NCBI GenBank assembly: GCA_964016885.1
Contig: OZ024742.1
Location: 121,582,370 to 121,646,369 of the forward strand
Length of the DNA: 64,000 nt
Reading direction: 5' to 3'
DNA from: Eledone cirrhosa
Taxonomy: Eukaryota; Mollusca; Cephalopoda; Octopoda; Eledonidae
Numbering within the stretch: position 1 is the first letter of the stretch; each line of letters opens with the position of its first letter. Of this stretch, positions 54,398 to 64,000 are shown one piece after another. The translations under genes and the position numbers were made by a program. The notes under the pieces were generated by a model, which was not told the DNA's origin, made no database searches, and was given only the letters and a program-made list of their open reading frames with translations.

Positions 54398-54633
54398 AGC
54401 ATTGGATTGACAATATCAGTAGAGCATTGGACGAAATATCATACTTTGCGTTATATAGTTACGACGTTCTTCGTTCTGAGTTCAAATCTCGTCGGAGCTA
54501 ACTTTGCCTTTCATCCTTCCGGGGGGGGGGGGGGGTAGATAAAATAAAGTACCGGTTAAGTACTGTGGTGGAAATAACCGACTTTCCCCTTCCAACAAAT
54601 TGCTGGCCTTGTGCCAATGTTCTAAATAATAAT
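54398..54633 (+). mobile_element. tRNA-derived SINE with G-run (cluster 2, member 4)
   Basis: GCATTGGATTGACAATATCAG, GAGTTCAAATCTCGTC, CTTTCATCCTTCC, then 15 G residues in place of ACGGGGTC, GATAAAATAAAGTACCGG and GCTGGCCTTGTGCCAATG. Confidence 0.85.
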
Positions 54634-55794
54634 TTGCTGTTGTTGTAGTTGTTTTTGTTATTGCTGTTGATTATTATGACGTTATTACTTATTCCCATAA
54701 GCTATCAATTGGTTGTATCATATGAAACACGAAGAGGTATCTTCTCTGATCATTCTGTCATCTAAACTTCGTTCTCCAAACTCCTCTGGGCAGGTTATTT
54801 TAGATGCCACTTCCTATCATTCGGTTATTGATTCATTCATTATTGATCCGCATCAAACCTCACTATCCTCTCTGCTTGATATCATGAAACCATTTTAAAC
54901 AGAGAATCTAATTGTATAAAGATATATGATTTCAAATCACTAGAATTAATCACATCGTCTCGCTACACGGTCATCTTTCTTTCTCATATCACATTAACGA
55001 ATAATTCCGTTCCCAAATGATATATTTCCATGGCATGATTCTTGCATAGGCATTTATTTCAGGATAAATTTTAAAGGCTTTGATTTAAAGTATTTTTCGT
55101 TGTTGTAGTTGTTTTAACTTCTTTCAGACTGAAGATATTCAAAATAATAACAATAATAATAATAGTTAAAAAAGAAGGAAAGAATCAAAATAAATGAATC
55201 GGAAGCTGAGAAATCGAAGATAAAGACGAAAACAGGATAAGCGCATTTCTAAAATATCATTTCTCATTGGATTTGAAACAAATCTGTTCAGAATCTTTCA
55301 TGGGCAGATAATTGTTGATATGAGCTTGTCTGGCATAGATCGCCGGAGAAGAAATCGTAAAGTTTTGACGACTTAAGTTGAATCAAGTGTCTAATGCTGT
55401 CTCGATGCATGGCTGGAGTCATTTGATATTACTTTTATGGACAATAAGAGAAGAAAGCAAAGAAATCTTTTACGGGTGTCTCCAAGAATGGTGGGGAAAA
55501 GGGACCGAGAAACCACAATACATGGTTTGTTGCAGTGGGAAACAACGTATGGTGATATTAATTTGTTTTCAGCTCGAACATCTGGTCCCAATATTTATAT
55601 CAAAGGGAACTCAGCTGAAGCCATTCAGGGGCCAGATCATGGCTTTAAACGGTGGGACACATAATACTTACCATTCAACTTCGTAGAGCAAGGGGAATAT
55701 ATATTATGGAATCTATTATTGAACAGAGGTATTTTTTTTAGGAACGATCGACAAGATCCCAGACCTCATTCACTTACTGAGTGGGGTGGAACTT
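54634..55794. other. No firm feature
   Basis: Short (AAT)n at 55143-55165. Overlapping frames at 55378-55686 and 55437-55664 have no domain that I recognise. No gene is claimed. Confidence 0.4.
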
Positions 55795-55960
55795 CCAAAC
55801 AGTGTTTCCATTGGATTTTCCATTGCTGATACAATCTAGTGGTTGCAACCCCTGGCAGAAGAAGCAACGTGTAATAAAGTGTCTTGCTCAAGGATATAAC
55901 GCATTGCTCGATCCGGGAATCGAATTCGTAACCAATTCCAGAACCAGTAAGTCATGTGCC
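55795..55960 (-). mobile_element. Degenerate tRNA-derived SINE
   Basis: The minus strand shows GAATTCGATTCCCGG (B-box-like) followed by GCGTTATATCCTTGAGCAAG, ACACTTTATTACACGTTGCT and GGTTGCAACCACTAG. The CTTGAGCAAGACAC phrase is shared with family 2, but the rest differs. Confidence 0.5.
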
Positions 55961-56099
55961 TTCACAAGAGGGTTATATAATGATGATTATATCATAAAAA
56001 AAGGATTTAAATAATAAACAGGAAGAGAGTATAAAAGAAAGAAAATTGGGAAGTGAGGGGCAAATCCTACATGCTTGGTTCAACACTATATCTCAACAG

Positions 56100-56510
56100 C
56101 GCCTCACAGACAACATGGCGAAATCATTGTCACGGTGAACAACCAGCGGCACTTGTTGCATCAGCCATTCCACTTCACGGGCTCCTTCTTCAGGTGGAAT
56201 TCCTCCCTATTCTACGGAGGTAAATGGCAATTATAGACCGAAGGACACCAGATGTAACGACGGCTATCGGCACGAATAGGAAGCGCTCGATCAAATTCTG
56301 GTATTTTGGTATTTTCTGTCACTCTGCATTACACGCGACAGTGTCCGGATTTGTGGCCGAAAGGACAAGGTTGGAACTGGAAAAAGTATCGTAACATGCG
56401 GTGCCTCAGATGAGTGGTTTACGCCTCTTAAACGCATAAAGTGTTATCCCAACTTGACGCTTATTGTCCCCTAGGTCGATATTGACAGGTTCCAGTTGTG
56501 ATGGGAAACC
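56100..56510 (-). pseudogene. Restriction-like nuclease domain fragment, copy 2 (degraded)
   Basis: On the minus strand the order GFPSQLEPVNIDLGDNKR, then LYAFKRRKPLI, YDTFSSSNLVLSATNPD and PIAVVTSGVL matches the domain at 43284-43745, with several stops and the RPDG motif changed. It is clearly older than copy 1. It abuts a plus-strand LINE C-terminal remnant at 56540. Confidence 0.55.
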
Positions 56511-56539
56511 GCCGCATCAAGGTTCTCTTTTATAACATC

Positions 56540-57010
56540 AACTTTCTATTTCACACTTTGGGTAATGAGCGAATGGATACGATCGCGAATACAAGCGGCC
56601 GAAATCGGATTCCTCCGGGGGTCTTTGGAGTAATGTTACTCGATAAAGTGTGTAACTTGGACTTCAAAGAGCCGTCTAAGGAGGAGCCATTACTTATCCG
56701 AATTGAGAGACATCAGCTCCTATATTACGGACGAATGCCCCAGGAAAGTATCACTACAGATTTTACCAACTGACAGGAGACCCAGGGATAGGCCCTAAGC
56801 AAGATAGTTGGATAACATTCATGAGCTCGGCTGGTTTTGCTAAGGGATCCATCTCGATCAGTTAGAGACGGTTTATGACTCTGCTCCCTTGACTCGCTTC
56901 GGAATAAGTGGGAGAAGGAAAAGAATAAGAGGTTTCGTTGTATGATTATTTTTGTATCCATTAATGTTCTGATCAGGAAGTTACAGAAAAGAAAAATAGA
57001 CATTTGTTTA
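56540..57010 (+). pseudogene. LINE C-terminal remnant (RTE-like), degraded
   Basis: VFGVMLLDKVCNLDFKEPSK, EEPLLIRIERHQLLYYGRMP and then, after a stop, LDNIHELGW and DQLETVYDSAPLTRFG. This parallels the GVTLLDRV, ERSQLRWFGHVxRMPxE and DNIHELxWxxLG series of RTE-type LINE ends and the copy at 46792-47185. Several stops and shifts. Confidence 0.6.
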
Positions 57011-57139
57011 ACTGTTCATTGATTCATTGCAAATGAGGAACAAACGGTCAAGGTAAGAGAAAACAGAAAACCAACCAAGATGTCGACAGTTCATATCCTG
57101 TCCCTACCCACCAATTCGTAGTTTTCCAGTATAAAATCA

Positions 57140-57430
57140 CCCACATCATGCACCGGTAAAGAGGGCATGTTGCACCAAGGTTGAAACAAAGTCTGCGCCG
57201 TAAGTGACGGTAGAATCTTGATGTGCCCTATACAAAGATTTTTCAAGATGGTCGGTCATAATCAATGAGCTCGGCTGGTCTCATTTGGGGATCTAGCCGG
57301 ATTAATTGGAGTCGATTGCTTCTGACAGGAACCATTAGAAGGAGTGGTTGAGGATTATTCTTTCCCAGCCCTCTCAGGAATAAGTGGAAAAGAAGAAAAA
57401 GACAAAGAAGAAGAAGGTCTCACCTTGACG
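57140..57430 (+). pseudogene. Further LINE C-terminal fragment
   Basis: Repeats the end of the previous remnant: CACCAAGGTTGAAACAAAGTC, ATCAATGAGCTCGGCTGGTC compared with ATTCATGAGCTCGGCTGGTT at 56807, and TCAGGAATAAGTGGAAAAGA compared with TCGGAATAAGTGGGAGAAGG at 56900. It is either a second truncated insertion or a local duplication. Confidence 0.5.
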
Positions 57431-57727
57431 GTGATAGAGCCGGCTGCTTTTCCAATAGTTCATTCCTCTAATCGACTCTGTCCTCATTCAATACATGATT
57501 CGTATAAAAGTGGGAAATACAAAGTAAGCTGTTTGTCACGTTTTCATATCACAGCTATTAATATTTATATTATCATATGAGAAGTAATATCAATGTACTA
57601 TTGCTCAAACAAATATCATGAGAATTGAAGAAGAAAGAAAGAAAGAATTAATGAGAGAATTTTAGAGAGACAAATAGGGATATATAGAAAGAGAAAGAAC
57701 GAGAGACAATAAGGGAGAAAAAAGAAG
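57431..57727. other. No feature recognised
   Basis: AT-rich sequence becoming GA-rich toward 57650. Confidence 0.4.
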
Positions 57728-57868
<141 letters not shown>

Positions 57869-58900
57869 TAAGTTACTGTGTCTAGACATGTACTACTTTT
57901 CCGATATAATTTCGGTACGTGGACAGATAAGCTATACTACATTTATAAACAACATACCTACGCTATATAGCTTCTTAGAAGAATTAACATTTGGATATCT
58001 TCTTTTAATGGTAGCAATAACTCTTTCCACTCGACCATTATTTATCTCTTTTATCTGCAATTTGTCTTTTTCCAAATTGCCCCGCAAAGTCTGTTATTTC
58101 TTTGGATTTATTCCATACTTTCACTGCTTTAACTGTGTCTTTCTTGTAAGACGAGACACAAACTAGTTCTGTTATACAAATCATCTACAACGGCAATAAT
58201 ATATTGCTTCTATATACCAAAAATTAATGATATACTTTCCATTTTCTTCTATAACATCACAGAAGTTTTAGTTAAGGTTTCAGAAATTGTCTTATGAAAA
58301 CCATTTTGTGACCATCAAAAAAGAAACAAAAAACAACAATACATCAACATCAATGACAAGATAATATCATCAGGAAAAGAAGCAAGTATAGTTACAACAA
58401 TAAGAATTATAATGGTTTTCCGGTTTTATATGCTATCAAGTGCTATTCATTCATATAACAATACATATACAATGGTATGACAAAATATGTAGGCCTAAAC
58501 AAAAGAAAGTAATATAAATAGTAGAGGTATAAAGACAGTATACAATATATTAAGATAATATTATTGTTTTAAATAACACAATAAAATTAAATGAAAAGTA
58601 TATATTATGACCCGTGCACATAAATTAGAGCGCATTTTCTTCTTGTTTATATCCTCACCATCTGTGCGTGCATGTGTGTGTCTAATATATATATATATAT
58701 ATAGATAATTTAATATATCTACTAACATAAGCGCACAGATGTACGCCAATGCCAGCAAATACACAAGTTATGTCATAGTACCTAGGTGGTTCAATGCAGG
58801 AGGATGCAGAACAATAATATAAAAGACGTAAAATAAGAAAAAAAAAAAAAAAAATTTTTTTTAAATTAACTTACTTACTTAAATTTTCACTCTTTTATAT
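57869..58900. other. No firm feature
   Basis: A 92-codon hydrophobic frame at 57888-58166 has no recognised domain. It includes RPLFISFICNLSF and CYFFGFIPYFHCF, and could be a relic of an integrase-like element or chance. Short (AT)n at 58684-58702 and an A-run at 58841. Confidence 0.35.
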
Positions 58901-58929
58901 ATATATATATATATAAAGAAAAAGAGATG

Positions 58930-59225
58930 AAATCGAAAATGCAACTGAAGTCTTATTTAAAAAAAAAATATATATATTTATTTGGTTCCTTTACCGGTTT
59001 CGCAGTTCTTCTGCTTTTCAAAAGGTGAGTTGAGATGGAGGGTCGATGTATTTTATTATACGCATTTCAAAAACAAATATCATCATGAAATGACATTTAA
59101 ATATGTTGATTTAAATATGACATATAAATATGTTGATTTAAAACTGCACTATTCACAGGTGTCATCTCATGATGATATTTGTTTTTGAAATGCGCATAAT
59201 AAAATACATGGAACTCTTTTAACCA
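58930..59225. mobile_element. Small (AT)n-flanked inverted repeat, probably PLE-derived
   Basis: The arms at about 59045-59093 and 59165-59212 (GATGATATTTGTTTTTGAAA and its complement) surround two direct copies of TAAATATGTTGATTTAAA. Left of the first arm the minus strand reads CAGAAGAACTGCGAAACCGG, similar to decayed hammerhead or PLE ends. (AT)n tracts flank it at about 58900 and 59240. Confidence 0.45.
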
Positions 59226-59231
59226 TCTTTT

Positions 59232-59397
<166 letters not shown>

Positions 59398-59554
59398 AGT
59401 AAGTAAGACCCCGACGGCTGAGCTCAAGCCGTTTCGACGGCTAATTCTGTACTGAATGAAAAATCAGTTCTGGTATTTAAATAGCCGAACTTGTCAAGGG
59501 GCAATTCCATATATGGTCAAAGAGATAATCACCAGGATTGGTCATCCCACAAGG

Positions 59555-60194
59555 TAGTAGTAATTCTGCGATGGCAAGATGGTGGGGGAGGTAGCCAAAC
59601 CTGCCAGTAGGAGAAAAGGGGAGAGGGGGCGGAGTAGACCCATTCATGCGTTGGTGGTGCCAGCTACAGCTGGGTGTGAGGTCAAAGAGGACGCCGGGGA
59701 GAGGGAGGGGGAGGAGGTCAAAACTGTAAGTAGAACGATGAAAATGTAAAACTGTAAAAGGTACTGAGAGAGAAAAGAAATATAAGCAGAATCTGGTTAC
59801 TAAGACTTAATTCTCTCGCTATTGCTAGGCTGAAGAAATACATAAATAAGTAAATAAGAAATACATAAATAATATTCCACATAAGTAAATAAGAAATACA
59901 AAAATAAAAAATAATATTCCACATAAGTAAATAAGAAATACATAAAGAATATTCCACATAAGTAAATAAGAAATACATGAATAATATTCCACATAAGTAA
60001 ATAAGAAATACATAAGTAATATTCCACATAAGTAAATAAGAAATACGTAAATAATATTCCACATAAGTAAATAAGAAATACATAGGTAATATTCCACATA
60101 AGTAAATAAGAAATACGTAAATAATATTCCACAAGAAAAACATAAATGAGTAAATAAACAAATAAGTGAGTAAAAGGATGGATAGATAGATTTA

Positions 60195-60246
<52 letters not shown>

Positions 60247-60402
60247 GTAGAATAAAAAGAATAAGAAAACAAATGATAATGATAGAAAAAAAACCTAGGT
60301 GTGACGGAGATAAAGGGACCCTTATGCGGGGTATAAGTGCGTGTATCGTACGGTGACGGGTCAACAGAGGGGGGGGGTCGGAATACTACAGAGACCACCA
60401 CG
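59555..60402 (-). repeat. Left arm of a ~1-kb inverted repeat
   Basis: Pairs with 61118-62163. Shared strings include ATGGGTCTACTCCGCC, GTTGACCCGTCACCGTACGA and CTAGCAATAGCGAGAGAATT. It contains the 35-bp minisatellite (59825-60135) and an (AT)n tract. Confidence 0.9.
59825..60135 (-). repeat. 35-bp minisatellite, about 8-9 units (left arm)
   Basis: The unit is TGGAATATTACTTATGTATT followed by TCTTATTTACTTATG on the minus strand. Since 35 is not a multiple of 3, all frames cycle through the same Tyr/Leu/Phe-rich peptides. The long open frames are artefacts. Confidence 0.9.
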
Positions 60403-60422
60403 AAAAAAAAAAAAAAAAATAA

Positions 60423-60466
60423 CGGTTTCTACCCCAAACACCGGGCCAGCAACCACCCAGTGCAAG
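60423..60466 (-). mobile_element. Degenerate SINE 3' fragment
   Basis: GGTTTCTACCCCAAACACCG followed by GGCCAGCAACCACCCAGTGC corresponds to the SINE tail in reverse. Its T-to-C changes are enriched (TTT to CCC, AATT to AACC), a pattern worth noting. Confidence 0.55.
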
Positions 60467-60692
60467 AAAGTAGACTAGTACGAGAATATAATTCAGGGTC
60501 CCGCAAAAAAATACTGGTGCTAACTCTAAGGGTACCGCCACGAAACAAAATGTCTTATACAAGCTACATGAAAAGTCGTACGAATTAAACATAAAGAACG
60601 GAAAATTAATACAGGAAAAAGGGAGAAAAGGGAAAAAGGGAAAAAGAAGAAAGAGATACTGGATCGATAAAAAAAAGGTGTAAAAGAAGATC

Positions 60693-61150
60693 TTACGTTT
60701 CCATAGGCAAGCAGGGGTTACCCATTACAAAATAGGCAAGTGGGGTGTTATAGGCCACCCCCGGGTCATTATGGGGTTTGAGGGCGAGGTAAGTCCTACG
60801 TAATCGGTGTTTACATGCAGTAACCAGTTCATCTTTCTTGTTAAGGAGTTGGTCCGTCGAAAACAGCATTTGTAATGTTTCCTCCGAGCATAAATTGCAC
60901 GGACGGCGTCCTCCCGTGTAGGAGTTGGCTCTGGATAGTAATTTCCAAGTGAGCTCATAGTTGATGTTGTTGTCCTTGAGGTCCCATATGTGGCCCGAAA
61001 GTGTAGTGGCGTGACGCCGGGCCGGGTTTCGGAAGGTATGTCTGTGTTGGTATAGCCGGGTCTTGAAGTCGCATGCGGTCAATCCTATATAAGCTTTGTT
61101 GGAGGTGTCCGTGCTCACGTGGTGGTCTCTGTAGTATTCCGACCCCCCCC
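60693..61150 (-). pseudogene. PLE GIY-YIG endonuclease C-terminal fragment
   Basis: From 61117: VSTDTSNKAYIGLTACDFKT (the YIG half and the catalytic Arg region), RLYQHRHTFRNPARRHATTL, SGHIWDLKDNNINYELTWKL, then GGRRPCNLCSEETLQMLF and a final segment to 60693. This is the GIY-YIG nuclease and the CxxC-containing tail of Neptune/Nematis-type PLE proteins. The RT and the first half of the nuclease are missing because the element is cut by the inverted repeat junction. The first 25 codons of the open frame lie in the arm and are not part of the protein. Confidence 0.78.
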
Positions 61151-61330
61151 CCCCCTCTGTTGACCCGTCACCGTACGATACACGCACTTATACCCCGCAT
61201 AAGGGTCCCTTTATCTCCGCCACACCTAGGTTTTTTTTCTATCATTATCATTTGTTTTCTTATTCTTTTTATTCTACATTATATATATATATATAATGTA
61301 TTATATATATATAATGTATTATATATATAT

Positions 61331-61433
61331 AATCCCGCCGAGGTTGACTTTGCCTTTCATCCTTACGGGGTCGATAAAATAAAGTACCAGTAATGCACTG
61401 GAAAATTGCTGGCCTTGTGCCTAAAGTAGAAAC

Positions 61434-61436
<3 letters not shown>
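61331..61436 (+). mobile_element. SINE 3' half inside the right arm
   Basis: AATCCCGCCGAGGTTGACTT, CATCCTTACGGGGTCGATAA, CTGGAAAATTGCTGGCC and TTGTGCCTAAAGTAGAAAC with (AT)n on both sides. Absent from the left arm. Confidence 0.88.

Positions 61437-61515
<79 letters not shown>
61437..61515. repeat. (AT)n tract
   Basis: About 78 bp of AT repeat, about twice as long as its partner in the left arm. Confidence 0.95.
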
Positions 61516-61528
<13 letters not shown>

Positions 61529-61587
61529 TCTATCTATCCATCCTTTTACTCACTTATTTGTTTATTTACTCATTTATGTTTTTCTTG

Positions 61588-61890
61588 TGGAATATTATTT
61601 ACGTATTTCTTATTTACTTATGTGGAATATTACCTATGTATTTCTTATTTACTTATGTGGAATATTATTTACGTATTTCTTATTTACTTATGTGGAATAT
61701 TACTTATGTATTTCTTATTTACTTATGTTGAATATTATTCATGTATTTCTTATTTACTTATGTGGAATATTCTTTATGTATTTCTTATTTACTTATGTGG
61801 AATATTATTTTTTATTTTTGTATTTCTTATTTACTTATGTGGAATATTATTTATGTATTTCTTATTTACTTATTTATGTATTTCTTCAGC
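61588..61890 (+). repeat. 35-bp minisatellite, about 8-9 units (right arm)
   Basis: Mirror of 59825-60135 with nearly the same unit order, including the longer unit with TTTTTTATTTTTG near 61808 and the short last unit. Confidence 0.9.
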
Positions 61891-62163
61891 CTAGCAATAG
61901 CGAGAGAATTAAGTCTTAGTAACCAGATTCTGCTTATATTTCTTTTCTCTCTCAGTACCTTTTACAGTTTTACATGTTCATCGTTCTACTTACCGTTTTG
62001 ACCTCCTCCCCCTCCCCCTCCCCGGCGTCCTCTTTGACCTCACACCCAGCCGTAGCTGGCACCACCAACGCATGAATGGGTCTACTCCGCCCCTCTCCCC
62101 TTTTCTCCTACTGGCAGGTTTGGCTACCTCCCTCACCAACTTGCCATCGCAGAATTACTACTA

Positions 62164-64000
62164 AGAGGGTATAAAGTCTAAGTATATGCAGTTTGTCAGT
62201 TGGTAGTAAGAGGTTAAGTGTTCGATTTGTAGTGCGAACATTTCTCTTTGAGTCTATGGTTACAATAAATTGATCTCTCAATTTTATTGTTGAGTAACCT
62301 ATTCTTCGAACTTAAGATGTGGAACAGCTCAACGTTGCATACTCGACAGCTTCTCATACCACTCCGATATGGGGCGCGTTTGATAATTTTTTCCACTCAG
62401 GGTGTATTGATGGTTACTTTCCCTCAGTTGCCAGGTCTTGTTTGCAAGGGTAGTTACATAACGGTGCTGGGAATGTTTCATTGCGTAACGGTGTGTATAC
62501 CAACGAGCTTTAAAAGTATTCCAAGTCGCTCCGATGTAATACCATTTCTGGTTGTCTGATTCCACTGTGCATTGGTAAACCAGGTTAGACTGCATACATT
62601 CATTTTGTAATGGACAAGTTTCAGGTAGGTGGCAGTTGCATTTCTTGTTATGGGCAACGTTGGCATTATTTGTGGGCTGCGATGCCTGAACAAGTGTGTT
62701 ACGTTTTGTTTGTCTATTAGCGGGTGGTTGTGTATTAGATATTCTGTTGTGTTCGGTGGTAATTGTATTGTTATTGTTGTAAATTTGTGTTTTGCTGTTG
62801 TTATGTATCTTTTTAGCGTTAAGCATCTTAATGTGTGCTTCTATATTTGGTGCCGTGGAGTAGGATAGTCTAATAGATTTAGTGTTAAGGATTTTTCTGT
62901 ATCTATGTGAATCCGGAAAGTGCCTATTTATTATTCTAAAGAAAGTAGAGGGTAGGTTAGTACTAATAGAGATGTTAAATATGGGGTTATACCAAATATA
63001 TTTTCTACTGCGTGACTTGTTTGATTTCGATGTTGTACTTCTATTTGCCGTATACTTTGCGGTTCTATGCGTAAATGTGTGTATGCGTGTGTTTCTGGAG
63101 TTTGTGTTATGCGTGTTCGTGTGTGCTTCACAGAGGCTTTCATCTATATATTCTACTCTATCTAAGTGGCCTGCCTTGTCTAATGCGGTATTGTAGTATT
63201 CTGCATGTTCTTCGAAGATTTGCCGGTTAGATCAGAGGCGGGAGATCCTAAGGGATATGCTGCATGGAATGGATTTAATTATTGATAGTGGGTGGTTTGA
63301 GTTACAGTTGATGTATGCTAAGTTTTCATTAATCTTGTGAAAAGGTCTTATAAGTCCCGTATTTAGGTTAAGCGTCACATCTAGAAAGTTAACTGTTTTA
63401 GTGCTATACTCGTACGTTATGCTAAGGTCTAGTTTTCCGAGAGTCTTTCTAATATTCTTACGGAGTCTTTCTATGCTCTGGTTATTTAGGTTCTTAACTA
63501 GGAGAATGGCGTCGTCTCTGTAGATTACACCGTGAAGGTCGCTAAACTCGCTTTGTAAACTATGGGCTATGTAAATACCTACTAAGTCTGTGACTTGAGC
63601 CGAGTCGTTAGCCCCCATCGTGATGTCAAAGTTATTTAATCTATCCTTGCGTTCCCAATAGGCGTTTTCGAATTTAATTATTGTTTTCCTAGCAGCTAGT
63701 ATGATTTTTATCTCGTCGTCTGTTATGTCAGAATTGGCTTTGGCGAATGCTAAGGCTTTATCTAAGGTGTTGGGGGATATAGATGAGTAATAATCGTTAA
63801 TGTCAAATTGTATAAATTTAGATACTTCCTTGTTTGCTATATTGTTAAACCATTTAATTGTTTCGGTAGCGTTACCCCATAGTTTAATCACTAGTTTATT
63901 CTTCATTTGTGCTATCACTCTGTCTAATATATGTTTACTAATTTTCCCGATGTCCGATTTGGATGGGCATATAAGTCTAATAGTCGGGTTATAATCAAAA
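62164..64000 (-). mobile_element. Penelope-like element, Neptune-like family, runs off the window
   Basis: Almost the whole visible part is coding. The RT continues beyond base 64000 toward its N terminus. The family differs from the PLE at 22-30 kb: the catalytic box is YRDD rather than YVDD, there is no Asn-rich linker, and the cysteine pattern before the nuclease differs. Confidence 0.8.
62214..64000 (-). pseudogene. PLE reverse transcriptase / GIY-YIG protein, nearly intact
   Basis: From the window edge: NPTIRLICPSKSDIGKIS, QFDINDYYSSISPNTL (RT motif A), FDITMGANDSAQVTDLVG (motif B), GVIYRDDAILLV (motif C, near 63520), TVNFLDVTLNLNTGLIRP and IIKSIPCSISLRISRL. Then TGA at 63232, after which the same frame continues (SNRQIFEEHAEYYNTALDKA, KYIWYNPIFNISISTNLPST) into a Cys-rich motif CNCHLPETCPLQNEC. 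The nuclease follows with LVYQCTVES, WYYIGATWNTFKARWYTHR and TTLANKTWQLRE. A frameshift near 62390 leads to the last segment, SCRVCNVELFHILSSKNRLL, ending at 62214. Only these two defects are visible in about 590 codons, so this is a young copy or the reading has an error. Confidence 0.82.

Larger units (their letters stand above)
61118..62163 (+). repeat. Right arm of the ~1-kb inverted repeat
   Basis: Inverted copy of 59555-60402 in which the (AT)n tract has expanded and taken in a SINE fragment. The arm lacks the last 150 bp of the PLE terminus. It ends at a junction with the next PLE family at about 62164. Confidence 0.9.

Noticed and set aside
57888..58166. 92-codon hydrophobic frame
   Set aside because: Some resemblance to fragments of copia-type integrase neighbours was considered, but no catalytic motif or long terminal repeat could be seen.
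59405..59445. Hairpin with GAAAC near a PLE terminus (minus strand, GTCGAAACGGCTTGAGCTCA)
   Set aside because: There is a plausible stem and GAAA but no CUGANGA box, so it is not called a hammerhead.
59718..60364. Open frames of 110-179 codons with repeated YLCGIL/MYFLFTYVEYY peptides (also 61587-62001)
   Set aside because: They are translations of a 35-bp minisatellite, open in all three frames and on both arms of an inverted repeat. Not a membrane protein.

Overview
The window reads as non-coding DNA of a cephalopod, most likely an octopus. It is AT-rich, full of (AT)n, (CA)n and (AAT)n microsatellites, and carries many copies of the tRNA-derived SINEs typical of octopus genomes (A-box-like TGGCAGTATCGG, B-box-like GAGTTCAAATCC, then a conserved body ending near GGCCTTGTGCC). 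I find no host gene with convincing exons. Nearly every long reading frame belongs to a transposable element or is an artefact of a simple repeat.

Layout. 1-12 kb: unique-looking AT-rich DNA with scattered old SINEs and one LINE C-terminal fragment. 12.27-14.49 kb: a decayed hAT transposon with both terminal inverted repeats. 14.57-15.04 kb: a SINE fragment and a Penelope-like element (PLE) end. 15.87-22.04 kb: two head-to-tail L1/Tx1-like LINEs, then the 3' end of a Helitron with a Pif1-like helicase tail. 22.76-30.11 kb: a large head-to-head pair of PLEs encoding reverse transcriptase and GIY-YIG endonuclease. 31.0-36.0 kb: a chain of SINEs, one LINE with a restriction-like endonuclease and two LINEs of the Tx1-like family, joined through (AAT)n tracts. 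36-39.6 kb: AT-microsatellite DNA with several hammerhead-ribozyme-like PLE ends, including a ~530 bp near-perfect palindrome. 40-57.5 kb: SINE clusters, a 31-bp minisatellite, a short Helitron with both ends, LINE C-terminal remnants and an unassigned ORF with an asparagine/threonine repeat. 57.5-64 kb: microsatellites, an inverted repeat of about 1 kb with matched 35-bp minisatellites around a PLE GIY-YIG fragment, and a nearly intact second PLE family that runs off the right edge.

The main theme is Penelope-like elements. At least four, perhaps five, loci show the same topology: two copies joined 5'-to-5' with their 3' ends facing outward, in most cases beside an (AT)n tract, and several carry hammerhead ribozyme cores. 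In the large pair both copies share the same frameshift and stop codons, so they came from one already disabled template. LINEs and SINEs instead abut one another through (AAT)n or (TCTA)n tails. Base-level claims here come from reading by eye. Family-level names (Tx1-like, Neptune-like, R2/NeSL-like) are inferences from motifs.
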